64,000 nt of DNA from the NCBI RefSeq assembly GCF_037300705.1, contig NZ_CP147776.1, positions 2,542,001-2,606,000 of the forward strand, read 5' to 3'. Position 1 is the first letter of the stretch. Each line of letters begins with the position of its first letter. This stretch comes from Massilia sp. W12 (GTDB lineage Bacteria; Pseudomonadota; Gammaproteobacteria; Burkholderiales; Burkholderiaceae_D). The notes beneath the pieces are model-generated. The model was given only the letters and a program-made list of their open reading frames with translations, did no database searches and had not been told where the DNA came from. The translations under genes and the position numbers were made by a program. Below, piece by piece: positions 47,646 to 56,658 of this stretch.

Positions 47646-49052
47646 TCACGCCAGGAACTGGCGCACATCGACAAAATGTCCTGCGATGCCGGCGGCGGCG
47701 GCCATTTGCGGCGACACCAGATGGGTGCGACTGCCCGCACCCTGCCGGCCTTCAAAATTACGGTTCGAGGTGGAGGCGCAACGCTCGCCCGGCTCCAGGC
47801 GGTCAGCGTTCATCGCCAGACACATCGAACAACCCGGTTCGCGCCACTCAAAGCCGGCGGCGCGGAAAATTTCATCCAAGCCTTCCTGCTCGGCTTGCGC
47901 CTTGACCAGACCGGAACCCGGCACCACCAGGGCCAGCTTGACATGCGCAGCCAGACGGCGGCCACGCACCACGGCGGCGGCGGCGCGCAAATCTTCGATC
48001 CGGGAATTGGTGCAGGAACCGATAAAAACTTTATCGATTTTGATATCAGTCAAGGCGGTGCGCGGCGCCAGTCCCATATACGCCAGCGCTTTGCTGATCG
48101 CTTCACGCCGCACCGGGTCGGATTCTTCCTCGGGGGCCGGGGTGCGTCCCTCGACCGGAGCCACCATATCAGGCGAAGTGCCCCAGGTGATGTGCGGGGC
48201 GATGCTGGCGGCGTCGAGTGTGACCACGCGGTCAAATTGCGCATCAGCATCAGAATGCAGGGTGCGCCAATACGCCACCGCCTGTTCCCACATCGCGCCG
48301 CTTGGCGCAAACGGGCGGCCCTGGAAATAATCAATCGTGGTTTGATCCACTGCAATCATGCCCGCGCGCGCGCCGGCTTCAATCGCCATATTGCATACCG
48401 TCATGCGCCCTTCCATCGACAGCGCGGCAATTGCGGATCCGCCAAATTCAATCGCATAACCGGTTCCGCCATCGGCGCCGATATGGCCAATCACAGCTAA
48501 CACCAGGTCTTTCGCCGTGACGCCCGCGCCCAGTACGCCATCAATGCGCACCAGCATGGATTTGGATTTTTTGGCGATCAGGGTTTGCGTCGCCAGCACA
48601 TGCTCAACTTCAGAAGTGCCGATGCCATGCGCTAAGCAGGCGAACGCGCCATGGGTCGAGGTGTGGGAATCGCCGCACACCACGGTCATGCCCGGCAGCG
48701 TCGCGCCCTGCTCCGGCCCGATCACATGCACAATGCCCTGGCGCTTGTCATTCATATCAAAATAGGTCAAGCCGAATTCACGCGCGTTTTTATCCAGTGT
48801 TTCGACTTGCAGGCGGGAGGTCGGGTCGGCAATGCCGGCGCGCCGGTCAGTGGTTGGCACATTATGATCAGCCACCACCAGATTGGCGGAATTACGCCAG
48901 GGGCTGCGCCCGGCCAGTTTTAAGCCTTCAAAGGCTTGCGGGCTGGTCACTTCGTGCAGCAAATGACGGTCAATATAGATAATCGAAGCGCCATCCTCAC
49001 CTTGGTGCACCAGATGGGAATCCCAGAGTTTGTCGTAAAGCGTCTTAGCCAT
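47646..49052 (-). CDS. leuC: 3-isopropylmalate dehydratase large subunit
   Basis: Iron-sulfur isomerase of leucine synthesis, 468 residues. It starts [21 protein letters not shown] and has [20 protein letters not shown]. The 4Fe-4S Cys residues lie in [11 protein letters not shown] and GCSMCLAMN. The start at 49052 matches homologues although no strong ribosome site is visible. It is the first gene of leuC-(entericidin)-leuD-leuB. Confidence 0.97.
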   Translation of the reverse strand: MAKTLYDKLWDSHLVHQGEDGASIIYIDRHLLHEVTSPQAFEGLKLAGRSPWRNSANLVVADHNVPTTDRRAGIADPTSRLQVETLDKNAREFGLTYFDMNDKRQGIVHVIGPEQGATLPGMTVVCGDSHTSTHGAFACLAHGIGTSEVEHVLATQTLIAKKSKSMLVRIDGVLGAGVTAKDLVLAVIGHIGADGGTGYAIEFGGSAIAALSMEGRMTVCNMAIEAGARAGMIAVDQTTIDYFQGRPFAPSGAMWEQAVAYWRTLHSDADAQFDRVVTLDAASIAPHITWGTSPDMVAPVEGRTPAPEEESDPVRREAISKALAYMGLAPRTALTDIKIDKVFIGSCTNSRIEDLRAAAAVVRGRRLAAHVKLALVVPGSGLVKAQAEQEGLDEIFRAAGFEWREPGCSMCLAMNADRLEPGERCASTSNRNFEGRQGAGSRTHLVSPQMAAAAGIAGHFVDVRQFLA

Positions 49053-49534
49053 GGTTTCGTCGGTTGGCGGCGTTTGCACACCGCAGTTCACTATGAATGC
49101 ATTATGCCACAGCGCGCGCATCGCGCTTTTCGCGTGGTTTTTCCAGTATAGGCCAGTTCATGTTTGCACAGAAACGGCCTGTACGCTTTCAATTCTCAGC
49201 CGGGGGTAGGCTGAGCCGCTTAAAAGCAAGGCAGAACGCCCGCCAGCCCGGTGGGCCGGCACTGCATGCCAGGGGGTGGTCGCATGCGTGGAAAACAGCC
49301 GGTCTGTGATGCTGACTGACTGTATTACTGATGGGCAATATCGAATCGATAATACCACAAGAGAACCGCAATGCCAGGAAAATTGTGCGCTGCAATGAAA
49401 ATGCGGGGAAAAGGGAGTTTTGCGTGCTGCCGCGCAGCCTCAGCCCTGTATCAGGCGCCCGGCCAGGCAAGGTTGAATATGCGCAGTAATCCATGTATTC
49501 CGCGCGGCGCCAATTTCATGCGCCGGCGCCAGCC
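49053..49534. other. 482-bp region upstream of leuC
   Basis: No coding frame is convincing. It must contain the leuC promoter (minus). Seen here are a hairpin (CTCAGCC-7 nt-GGCTGAG around 49195-49215) and a 13-bp palindrome at 49339-49351 (TATCGA-A-TCGATA). No leucine-rich leader peptide was found. Confidence 0.4.
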
Positions 49535-50551
49535 TCACGCCGCCATTTCCTTGCGCCGCTTGAGTTGATCCAGGCAGTGCAATGCCGGCGCGGGCAGGCC
49601 CATGCGGGCGAAGGGTTCGTCCTCTTCCAGCTGACCATGATCGATCAAGAGACGCAGTTTGCTGATCTGGTCAGCCTGTTGCAGCACGCGCCCCAGCGCG
49701 GCTTGCATCACCGGATGATCCAACTGCCCGAGATGGGCGATGACTTGCTCCACGCTGGCCGGAAACTCCCAGGATTTGGCGATGCGCGAGGAAATCAAGC
49801 GCACTTTTTGCATGAATTGCAAACAGAATTCGTCCGAATCGGGTAAAAACTGCCCCTGGTAGGCGCGGTCTATCATGCGGAAGGTGACAATCAGGCCGAC
49901 GTTTTGCATCAAGCCCGAGAGAAAACTCTCAAACGGGTCCGCCCCCTGCGCCGGGCCGAGAATGCTGCAGGCGTCGGCGCACAACTCGGCTTGCGCCCAG
50001 ATGTGCGGCGCCGCCTGTTTGGCGAAACGCCCGGCTTGCATATTGATAATGGGACGGAACGCCACCCGCGCCACCAGTAAGCGCAAGCCATTCTGACCAA
50101 GCAGCATAATCGCGCTTTCCAGGCTGGCGATCGGTTTCGCCGGGCGGTAAAACGGGCTGTTGGCTTCATGAATCACTTCCGCCACCAACACCACGTCATG
50201 CGCAATTTGACGCGCCAGCTCATGCGCTGACATCTCTTCATCGCGCAAGCTGCGCAAAAGTTGCGGGATCACCGCCGGCACGCGCGGCACCAGATTACTG
50301 CCGCCGCCTTCGGAATCCGCCAGCATCTGCATGGCTTGCAGGATTTTTTTATCCAGCACCGATTCCGGCAATGGGGTGCGTCCCTGCTGACCGATCAACC
50401 AGCGGTAATACAATTGATCCACATCCAGCGTATGCAGGATGCGCAATGTCTGTTCGGGGTCGCTTTGCGCGGATTGCTCCAGCTCCTGCTCCAACACAGG
50501 CTCTGCAGGCTCCTCGTCACGTCCCATCAAGCGGCTTAGCCAATTACCCAT
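49535..50551 (-). CDS. HDOD domain protein
   Basis: This 338-residue cytoplasmic protein has a short acidic N-terminal region (about 1-50, with a Glu/Gln-rich helix). The HDOD domain occupies about 95-290 (VPRVPAVIPQLLRSL, LARQIAHDVVLVAEVIHEANSPFY, LLGQNGLRLLVARVAF, FLSGLMQNVGLIVTF). HDOD modules are helical relatives of HD phosphohydrolases, mostly without catalysis, found in signalling. No receiver or GGDEF domain is attached. The partner and signal are unknown. Confidence 0.88.
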   Translation of the reverse strand: MGNWLSRLMGRDEEPAEPVLEQELEQSAQSDPEQTLRILHTLDVDQLYYRWLIGQQGRTPLPESVLDKKILQAMQMLADSEGGGSNLVPRVPAVIPQLLRSLRDEEMSAHELARQIAHDVVLVAEVIHEANSPFYRPAKPIASLESAIMLLGQNGLRLLVARVAFRPIINMQAGRFAKQAAPHIWAQAELCADACSILGPAQGADPFESFLSGLMQNVGLIVTFRMIDRAYQGQFLPDSDEFCLQFMQKVRLISSRIAKSWEFPASVEQVIAHLGQLDHPVMQAALGRVLQQADQISKLRLLIDHGQLEEDEPFARMGLPAPALHCLDQLKRRKEMAA

Positions 50552-50667
50552 CGAAGATTGACCCTCGCAATATGGATACAAACATATTGCGCGATTTACC
50601 CTGCCTTGACAAGCCAGCAGAACAAATTCAAGTCAAAGCGGATGGTTTTGGCTGCCGCAGAGGTGAC

Positions 50668-51477
50668 TTAAGCCGCCACAATTTGCAAGGGCGATTGCGG
50701 TTTGAGCCAGGCATTGGCCCAGTCCAGGCTTTGCTCGGTGCTGCCCAGCGGAATGTATTCCGCCGCCAGATAGCCGGGATAGCCCAGTTCTTCAATCAGC
50801 TTAAACAGATAGGGGAAGTTGATTTCGCCTGTGCCCGGCTGATGGCGGCCCGGATTATCGGCAAACTGGATATGCGCAATCCGTTCTATATGCGCACTCA
50901 AGATATTGCCCAGATCGCCTTCCGCCCTTTGCGCGTGATAAATATCATATTCAATGAATAGATTCGGCTGTTGCAGCATGTCCAGATATTGCAGCGCCTG
51001 GCGCGTGGTGTTGAGCAGGAAGCCGGGGACATTGTAGGGATTGATCGGCTCAATCAAGGTCTTGATGCCGCATTTCTGCATGCGCTCGCAGGTGTAGCGC
51101 AGATTATCCAGGAAGCATTGCTCAGCCTGCGCGAACGTCACGCCTTCCGGCACAATCCCGGCCAGCACATTGAGTTGCCGCACACCCAGCGTTTGCGCGT
51201 ACACCAGCCCCAATTCCACCCCGGCGCGGTATTCATCGATGCGTCCCGGGTGACAGGCAATGCCGCGTTCGCCTGCGTCCCAATTGCCGGCGGGCAGATT
51301 GTGCAAAATCATTTGCAGTTGATTTTCCTGCAACATCTCGCGCAATTGCATCGCCGGCCAGGCGTAAGGCAGTTGCATTTCCACATACTCGAAGCCGGCG
51401 CGGCGCGCGGCGGCAAAGCGCTGCAGCATGGGGACTTCGGTAAACATCAAGGTCAGATTGGCGGCAAATTTCAGCAT
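50668..51477 (-). CDS. hyi: Hydroxypyruvate isomerase / 2-oxo-tetronate isomerase family enzyme
   Basis: This 269-residue TIM-barrel sugar isomerase of the Hyi/OtnI family has LNVLAGI, the metal-ligand Glu in LIEPINPYNVPG, FIEYDIYHAQ, and HIQFADNPGRHQPGTGEINFPYLF with a late Glu in YLAAEYIPLG. In other bacteria such enzymes interconvert hydroxypyruvate and tartronate semialdehyde, or act on 2-oxo-tetronates. No glyoxylate or tetronate pathway genes are beside it, so which substrate applies is open. Confidence 0.87.
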   Translation of the reverse strand: MLKFAANLTLMFTEVPMLQRFAAARRAGFEYVEMQLPYAWPAMQLREMLQENQLQMILHNLPAGNWDAGERGIACHPGRIDEYRAGVELGLVYAQTLGVRQLNVLAGIVPEGVTFAQAEQCFLDNLRYTCERMQKCGIKTLIEPINPYNVPGFLLNTTRQALQYLDMLQQPNLFIEYDIYHAQRAEGDLGNILSAHIERIAHIQFADNPGRHQPGTGEINFPYLFKLIEELGYPGYLAAEYIPLGSTEQSLDWANAWLKPQSPLQIVAA

Positions 51478-51707
51478 GATGGTCTCCTGGCGGAAGTGAT
51501 GCTTGAAGATGCTTCAAAAAACCCGGCAGCTTTTGCATGGCGGCGCAAGCTGTGCCGCCATTCGGGGTATCTTCATGCCTGCCCGGTCTTACCTGAGTTT
51601 CGACATTCTGGGAGGTTGGGGCCGGGCGCTGATTCAGCAAGCAGGTTTTTGGAAGTTCCCTGGTGGTGGAATCATTATTGCACACAGGCAAGCATTTGCA
51701 CAGGGAA

Positions 51708-51729
51708 TTTATTGCCGCAAGGCAATAAA
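51708..51729. repeat. Hairpin downstream of the DEAD-box helicase gene
   Basis: TTTATTGCC and its exact inverse flank a GCAA tetraloop, 29 nt after the helicase stop. No T-tract follows on the minus strand, so it is a possible weak terminator or 3'-end stabiliser. The rest of 51478-51758 shows no gene. Confidence 0.5.
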
Positions 51730-51758
51730 CCCCATGCGCATCAGACCATGGTTCTTAT

Positions 51759-53333
51759 TCATGCTTTTTTTGCAGCATGTTTTGGCAAACGTGTTTCGCT
51801 TTGCAATAATGCCGCCAGAGCGGGCTTGCGCGCTGTGAGCGCCGGCTGCACACTGGAAGTATGTGTTGCGCGCGCGCTCTGCGGAGCGCGTTTGCGCTCC
51901 TGCGGTTTGCCATTTTGCTGCACAGCAGGGACAGGCGTACCGCCTCCAGCCGCACGCTTGGCGCCATGAACGCCGGGTTTCGGATGCGAAGCTGTCCCCG
52001 CCTTTGGGGCCGGGCGGGCCGGTTGCGGGCCGGGATGGGCTTTGTTTGGCGCGCCAGTCCTGCCCCCGGCTGGGCCGCCGTTTGCGCCTTTGAGCGGAGC
52101 CGCGTTCTGGGCTGGCGCAGCTTTCGCCGGCGCCTTGCTGCGGCCACTATTCTGTCCCTGGCGCCGCTCATTGCTGCGCAATTGAATCGGCTGCGGGGTG
52201 GCGTTGCGATCCGGCTCGAAGCCTGACAACACTTCTTGCGGCAAGGTCTGGCGGATCAGTTTTTCAATGTCTTTTAACAAATGCGCTTCATCCACGCACA
52301 CCAGGGACACGGCGCAGCCGCTGGCGCCGGCGCGTCCGGTGCGGCCGATGCGGTGCACATAGTCTTGCGGCACATTCGGCAAATCATAGTTCACCACTTG
52401 CGGCAGTTGATCAATATCAATCCCGCGTGCGGCGATATCAGTGGCCACCAGCACACGCACGCTGCCGTCTTTAAAGCCGCTCAAAGCGCGTGTGCGCGCT
52501 GACTGACTTTTATTGCCGTGCAAAGCGGCGCCTTCGATGCCATCGCGCGCCAATTGTTCAACCAGGCGGTTGGCGCCGTGTTTGGTGCGGGTAAACACCA
52601 GCACCTGGCGCCAATCGCGGCTTTTAATCAGATGCGCCAGCATGGCGTGTTTTTTATCGCGATCCACCGGGTGGATGATTTGCTGCACCACAGCGGCGGT
52701 GGCGTTGCGCGGGGCCACATCAATCATTTCCGGCGCGCGCAGCAAACCGGCGGCCAGGCTTCTGATTTCATCTGAGAAGGTGGCGGAAAAGAGCAGATTT
52801 TGACGCTTTGCCGGCAACACCGCCAGCACGCGCTTGATATCGCGGATAAACCCCATGTCCAGCATGCGGTCGGCCTCATCCAGCACCAGAATTTCCACAT
52901 AATCAAGATTGAGCGCTTTTTGCTGCAGCAAATCGAGCAAGCGGCCCGGTGTCGCGACCAGGATATCAACGCCTTTTTGCAGGGTCTGAATTTGCGGTTG
53001 CATGCCCACGCCGCCAAAAATCACGGTGGACTTTAAGCGTAAATATTTGCCATACACGCGCACGCTTTCTTCGACCTGGGCCGCGAGTTCGCGGGTGGGG
53101 GTCAAAATCAGGGCGCGCGGGCCGGGCTGGCGTGCGCCATCGGCCAGTAATTGCAAAATCGGTAAAGTAAAGCCGGCGGTTTTGCCGGTGCCGGTCTGGG
53201 CCCCGGCCAATAGATCCACGCCGCGCAATACAGCGGGAATCGCTTGCGCCTGGATCGGAGTCGGCGCGTCATAAGCCTGTTCGCTGATGGCGCGCAACAG
53301 CGCCTCACGCAAACCGAGAGCAGAAAATGTCAT
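51759..53333 (-). CDS. rhlE: DEAD-box ATP-dependent RNA helicase (RhlE-like)
   Basis: Unwinds short RNA duplexes in RNA decay or ribosome maturation. The 524-residue protein has the Q motif ([11 protein letters not shown]), [30 protein letters not shown], the helicase C motifs [10 protein letters not shown] and [10 protein letters not shown], and a long disordered basic tail (about 380-524) rich in Ala/Pro/Lys/Arg that probably binds RNA. The exact subfamily (RhlE versus another DEAD protein) is by overall pattern. Confidence 0.93.
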   Translation of the reverse strand: MTFSALGLREALLRAISEQAYDAPTPIQAQAIPAVLRGVDLLAGAQTGTGKTAGFTLPILQLLADGARQPGPRALILTPTRELAAQVEESVRVYGKYLRLKSTVIFGGVGMQPQIQTLQKGVDILVATPGRLLDLLQQKALNLDYVEILVLDEADRMLDMGFIRDIKRVLAVLPAKRQNLLFSATFSDEIRSLAAGLLRAPEMIDVAPRNATAAVVQQIIHPVDRDKKHAMLAHLIKSRDWRQVLVFTRTKHGANRLVEQLARDGIEGAALHGNKSQSARTRALSGFKDGSVRVLVATDIAARGIDIDQLPQVVNYDLPNVPQDYVHRIGRTGRAGASGCAVSLVCVDEAHLLKDIEKLIRQTLPQEVLSGFEPDRNATPQPIQLRSNERRQGQNSGRSKAPAKAAPAQNAAPLKGANGGPAGGRTGAPNKAHPGPQPARPAPKAGTASHPKPGVHGAKRAAGGGTPVPAVQQNGKPQERKRAPQSARATHTSSVQPALTARKPALAALLQSETRLPKHAAKKA

Positions 53334-53370
53334 CAGTTCTTCTAATTAAAAGGAATGGGGGAATGAAGCG

Positions 53371-53394
53371 GCCCGGATCAGTTGCGATCCGGGC
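53371..53394 (-). terminator. Hairpin between suhB and the helicase gene
   Basis: A 9-bp GC-rich stem (GCCCGGATC and its inverse, 6-nt loop) lies in the 81-nt gap between two same-strand genes. The following sequence is only moderately T-rich, so it may attenuate rather than stop transcription. Confidence 0.55.
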
Positions 53395-53414
53395 AAAGTT
53401 TATTGCTTGCGGGT

Positions 53415-54206
53415 TTATGCGTAAGGCGAGAGCAAACCCACCATCTGCGCATAAATCTTCGGGCTGGCGGCAATCACATTGCCTTTTTGCAGGTGCTCCG
53501 CCTCGCCGGTGAAGTCGCCCACGATGCCGCCGGCTTCCTGCACCATCAAAGCGCCGGCCGCCATGTCCCACACTTTCAGGCCTTTTTCAAAAAAGCCATC
53601 CAGCCGGCCGCAAGCGACCCAGGCCAGATCCAGCGCCGCCGAGCCTTCACGGCGCAAGCCCTGGGTTTTTTCCAGCATCAGGCGGTACATTTTGACGAAT
53701 TCGTCCATGGTCTTGGCGTCGCCCGGGCCGATTCCGGTCGAAATCAGGGCCTGGCTGATTTTGTCGCGCCGGTTGACGCGCAAACGCTTGTCGTTCAGAT
53801 ACGCGCCGGCGCCCTTGGTGGCGGTGAATAAATCATTGCGGTTGGGGTCGTAAATCACGCCCTGGGTGATCACGCCATTGTGTTGCAGCGCGATCGAGAC
53901 GCAATATTGCGGGAAGCCATGGAGGAAATTGGTGGTGCCGTCGAGCGGATCGATGATCCAGACAAAAGGCGATTCGTCATGCAGATTGGCGGAGGGGCCG
54001 CTTTCCTCGCCCAAAATCGCATGATCCGGATAGGCTTTGAGCAGAATTTCGATAATCGCCTGTTCTGCGGCTTTATCGATCTCGGTCACAAAATCATTGG
54101 GATTTTTCTCCGACACTTGCAAACGGTCGAGGTCGAAGGAAGCGCGATTGATAATCGCGCCGGCGCGGCGTGCGGCTTTAACCGCAGTATTGAGCATTGG
54201 GTGCAT
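53415..54206 (-). CDS. suhB: Inositol monophosphatase family protein (SuhB)
   Basis: This 263-residue Mg-dependent phosphatase also acts in rRNA transcription antitermination in E. coli. The metal site is complete: [20 protein letters not shown] and [18 protein letters not shown]. The start at 54206 ([16 protein letters not shown]) fits the family; earlier in-frame ATG codons add unconserved residues. It diverges from trmJ with about 100 nt between, as in many proteobacteria. Confidence 0.95.
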   Translation of the reverse strand: MHPMLNTAVKAARRAGAIINRASFDLDRLQVSEKNPNDFVTEIDKAAEQAIIEILLKAYPDHAILGEESGPSANLHDESPFVWIIDPLDGTTNFLHGFPQYCVSIALQHNGVITQGVIYDPNRNDLFTATKGAGAYLNDKRLRVNRRDKISQALISTGIGPGDAKTMDEFVKMYRLMLEKTQGLRREGSAALDLAWVACGRLDGFFEKGLKVWDMAAGALMVQEAGGIVGDFTGEAEHLQKGNVIAASPKIYAQMVGLLSPYA

Positions 54207-54309
54207 GACAATTCCGTAAAAGAGCATAAGCAGGACAGGTGTCCGGCTGCGGCGGGCATTTGCTGTGCTATTCTGCACAAGGCCGCAAAACGCAGTATTT
54301 TAAATCAAG

Positions 54310-55095
54310 ATGAGCGAACCCCATACATCTCTTTTCAATCGGATACGATTTGTGCTGGTGCAGACCAGTCACCCCGGCAATATCGGCGCTGCCGCGCGCG
54401 CGCTGAAAACCATGGGCTTTTGTGCGCCTGGCAGTCTGGTGCTGGTGCAGCCGCGCTTTGCCGACGCTTTGCAACACGAAGAAGCCTTGGCTTTCGCCAG
54501 CGGCGCGCAGGATGTGTTAGCCGGCGCGCGCGTGGTGGAAACCGTGGCGCAAGCGCTGGAAGGCTGTCATTTCACCGCCGCGCTGTCTGCGCGCCTGCGC
54601 GAATTTTCGCCGCCGGTGTGTGCGCCGCGCCAGTTAGCGCAGGATTTAGCACAGCAAATGCGGCAACAAGAGCAGCTGCAAGCGGCGATTTTATTTGGCA
54701 GCGAGCGCTATGGTCTGCCGAATCAGGTGGTGCAAGACTGTAATGTGCTGGTGAATATTCCCGCCAATCCGGCTTATTCTTCGCTCAATCTGGCGCAGGC
54801 GGTGCAATTGCTGGCCTGGGAAATGCGCATGGCCGCCGACAGTGAACAAAACCTGCAAGCGCCGCGCCTGCCCGGTTTTTCCGGCGCGCCCGCCAGCGCA
54901 CAGCAGGTCGAAGGTATGTACCAGCACCTGGAACAAGCCTTGATCACACTCGGTTTTTTAGATGCTGATCATCCGAAAAAACTGATGCCGCGCCTCAAAC
55001 GCCTGTTCGGCAGAACCGGGCTGGAGGTGGAAGAAGTGAATATTCTGCGCGGCATCGCCAGCCATATCCTGCAAACCCGTAAAAAACCGGATTAA
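54310..55095 (+). CDS. trmJ: tRNA (cytidine/uridine-32-2'-O)-methyltransferase
   Basis: This 261-residue SPOUT-class SAM-dependent enzyme methylates position 32 of tRNAs. The N-terminal part has VLVQTSHPGNIGAAARALKTMGF. The trefoil-knot SAM site is seen in ILFGSERYGLPN, VNIPANPAYSSLNLAQAVQLLAWE. The C-terminal helix extension contains RLKRLFGRTGLEVEEVNILRG, as in TrmJ. Followed immediately by a MITE. Confidence 0.96.
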   Translation: MSEPHTSLFNRIRFVLVQTSHPGNIGAAARALKTMGFCAPGSLVLVQPRFADALQHEEALAFASGAQDVLAGARVVETVAQALEGCHFTAALSARLREFSPPVCAPRQLAQDLAQQMRQQEQLQAAILFGSERYGLPNQVVQDCNVLVNIPANPAYSSLNLAQAVQLLAWEMRMAADSEQNLQAPRLPGFSGAPASAQQVEGMYQHLEQALITLGFLDADHPKKLMPRLKRLFGRTGLEVEEVNILRGIASHILQTRKKPD

Positions 55096-55107
55096 GGCGC
55101 CAGGTCC

Positions 55108-55272
55108 AGGAGCCTGTCGGGGTTAGAGAATCGTAGCGAAAAAGCAGCAGGGCGAGGATAGATTTTGCCGACTTTGCAGCGTCAATAGCGGGACTATTGA
55201 TCAAAAAGACGGTGAAATATGGCCCGTTCTGATGGTTTTGCAGTAGATTTTTTCTAAGTCTGACAGGCTCCT
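55108..55272. mobile_element. 165-bp MITE-like element
   Basis: The ends are perfect 11-bp inverted repeats (AGGAGCCTGTC at 55108-55118, inverse at 55262-55272). The match continues inward with scattered differences to about 23 bp (TTAGA-AA shared). The inside has no gene but a 7-bp internal hairpin (CAATAG...CTATTG region). It is inserted between trmJ and the FFLEELY gene, and its right tip supplies the last two bases of that gene's TAG stop. A clear target duplication is not visible. Confidence 0.75.
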
Positions 55273-56002
55273 AGGCCGGCGGCGTCTGCGCATCCAGCTG
55301 CAAGCCGCTCATAGCGTATGGCGCGGGGTCGCCTGCGATAATGCGCGCCAGAATCTGCCGCTCGCGCCGCACAATCGTGTGCACGAAAGCATGCGGCGCG
55401 CGCATCGCTTTGAAGGTGGCGAAGCCGCGCTCTAAAAATGCCTGTAAATGATGCAGATTCGCCAGGCGCGCCGGGCCGCGCATCATCTTCAGGGTGGTGG
55501 CCAGGAAACGGATGCGCACCAAATCGCATAAAGCCAGGCCCAATTCCTGCACCAGCGTGATTTGCAAACTGCGCTGCTCGTGGGTGGTGACGGCAAAATA
55601 GGCTTGCAGATATTGCGCTTCATCAAACTGCTCGCCCAGCCTTTGCGCCATGGCGGCATCCATTTGCTCTGATAAAGCGTCCAGCGTCACCGCATCAGTG
55701 ATCGCCTGCAAAGCAGCAACCGGCAATAAGCGCTCCAAGGTGGGAATAATGCGTTCGACATCGCTGTCGCGCTGGGTCAGATCTTGCGGGCTGTAGAGTT
55801 CCTGCAGGAAAAACTCAGCCGCCGCGCCGGTGTCGGGGGCCGCCAGCAAATCGGCGTGGGTCAGGCTCAAGCGCGCAGATTGAAAACGCTTGAGCGCGCA
55901 ACGGGCAGCATCAGTCTGTGCATCCATGCGCGCCTGCAAGCGCAAGCTTTTCACGGCGGCCAATTCGCGCCGCAAGACGGGGATCAAATCGGATTTTTGC
56001 AT
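55271..56002 (-). CDS. FFLEELY-motif protein
   Basis: This 243-residue, mostly helical cytoplasmic protein is recognised by its signature EFFLQELYSPQDLTQRD (the FFLEELY motif, here with Q for the first E). Further patterns are PTLERLLP and a late ARLANLHHLQAFLERGFATFKAMR. The family is widespread in beta/gammaproteobacteria and has no assigned function. The stop codon TAG is formed by one T of host sequence and AG from the end of the adjacent MITE, so the C-terminus may have been shortened or altered by that insertion. It diverges from the Tat-protein gene at 56121. Confidence 0.82.
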   Translation of the reverse strand: MQKSDLIPVLRRELAAVKSLRLQARMDAQTDAARCALKRFQSARLSLTHADLLAAPDTGAAAEFFLQELYSPQDLTQRDSDVERIIPTLERLLPVAALQAITDAVTLDALSEQMDAAMAQRLGEQFDEAQYLQAYFAVTTHEQRSLQITLVQELGLALCDLVRIRFLATTLKMMRGPARLANLHHLQAFLERGFATFKAMRAPHAFVHTIVRRERQILARIIAGDPAPYAMSGLQLDAQTPPA

Positions 56003-56120
56003 GTGGGCTTTGTACCAGAAATGTCTAGATGTCTGGCTCTATTTTCAACCCATGGCCGCGATTGCCCGGTAAAGTACACTGTTGGCAATATAAAACCCCG
56101 AAAATCTCAGGCAAACACCC

Positions 56121-56642
56121 ATGGCAAGTCGCAGAACTTTTCTGAAACTGGGGCTTGCAGCCGGCCTTGTGCTGGCTGCAGGCGGCGCGCTGTATCGCAG
56201 CCGCAATCCATCTTCGTTTTCCCGCACCCCGCTTGACGCCAATGCCGACACGGTCTTGCGCGCCATCATCCCCGCCCTGCTGGCCGGCGCGATTCCCGCT
56301 GAAGGGCCGGCGCGTCAGGCGGCGCTTGAGAGTGCGCTCAAAGGCGTGCATCTGGCCGTCTCCGGCCTGCCTTTTCATGCGCAAAAAGAAGTTGGCGATC
56401 TGTTCGGCCTGCTCTCGCTGGGCCTGGGACGGCGTTTGCTGGGCGGTTTGAGCAATGACTGGCGCGAGGCCGGCGTGGCAGAAGTCAGCGCCATGCTGCA
56501 AAACTGGCGCAACCACCGCACGCAAACCTTGCAAACCGCATACCACGCCTTGCACGACTTGGTGCTCGGGCCTTGGTATGGCAATCCCGATAACTGGGCG
56601 GCGATAGGCTATCCCGGCCCGATGAAAGAGCTGTCAACTTGA
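56121..56642 (+). CDS. Tat-signal small subunit of a GMC oxidoreductase
   Basis: This 173-residue protein starts with a twin-arginine signal (MASRRTFLKLGLAAGLVLAAG), indicating folded export to the periplasm. The rest resembles the gluconate 2-dehydrogenase subunit 3 group: LDANADTVLRAIIPALLAG near the start of the mature part and HALHDLVLGPWYGNPDNWAAIGYPGP at the end. Such subunits escort GMC flavoproteins out of the cell. The GMC gene follows after 16 nt, so a two-subunit complex is likely. Confidence 0.82.
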   Translation: MASRRTFLKLGLAAGLVLAAGGALYRSRNPSSFSRTPLDANADTVLRAIIPALLAGAIPAEGPARQAALESALKGVHLAVSGLPFHAQKEVGDLFGLLSLGLGRRLLGGLSNDWREAGVAEVSAMLQNWRNHRTQTLQTAYHALHDLVLGPWYGNPDNWAAIGYPGPMKELST

Positions 56643-56658
56643 GCGCTAAGGAATACAG

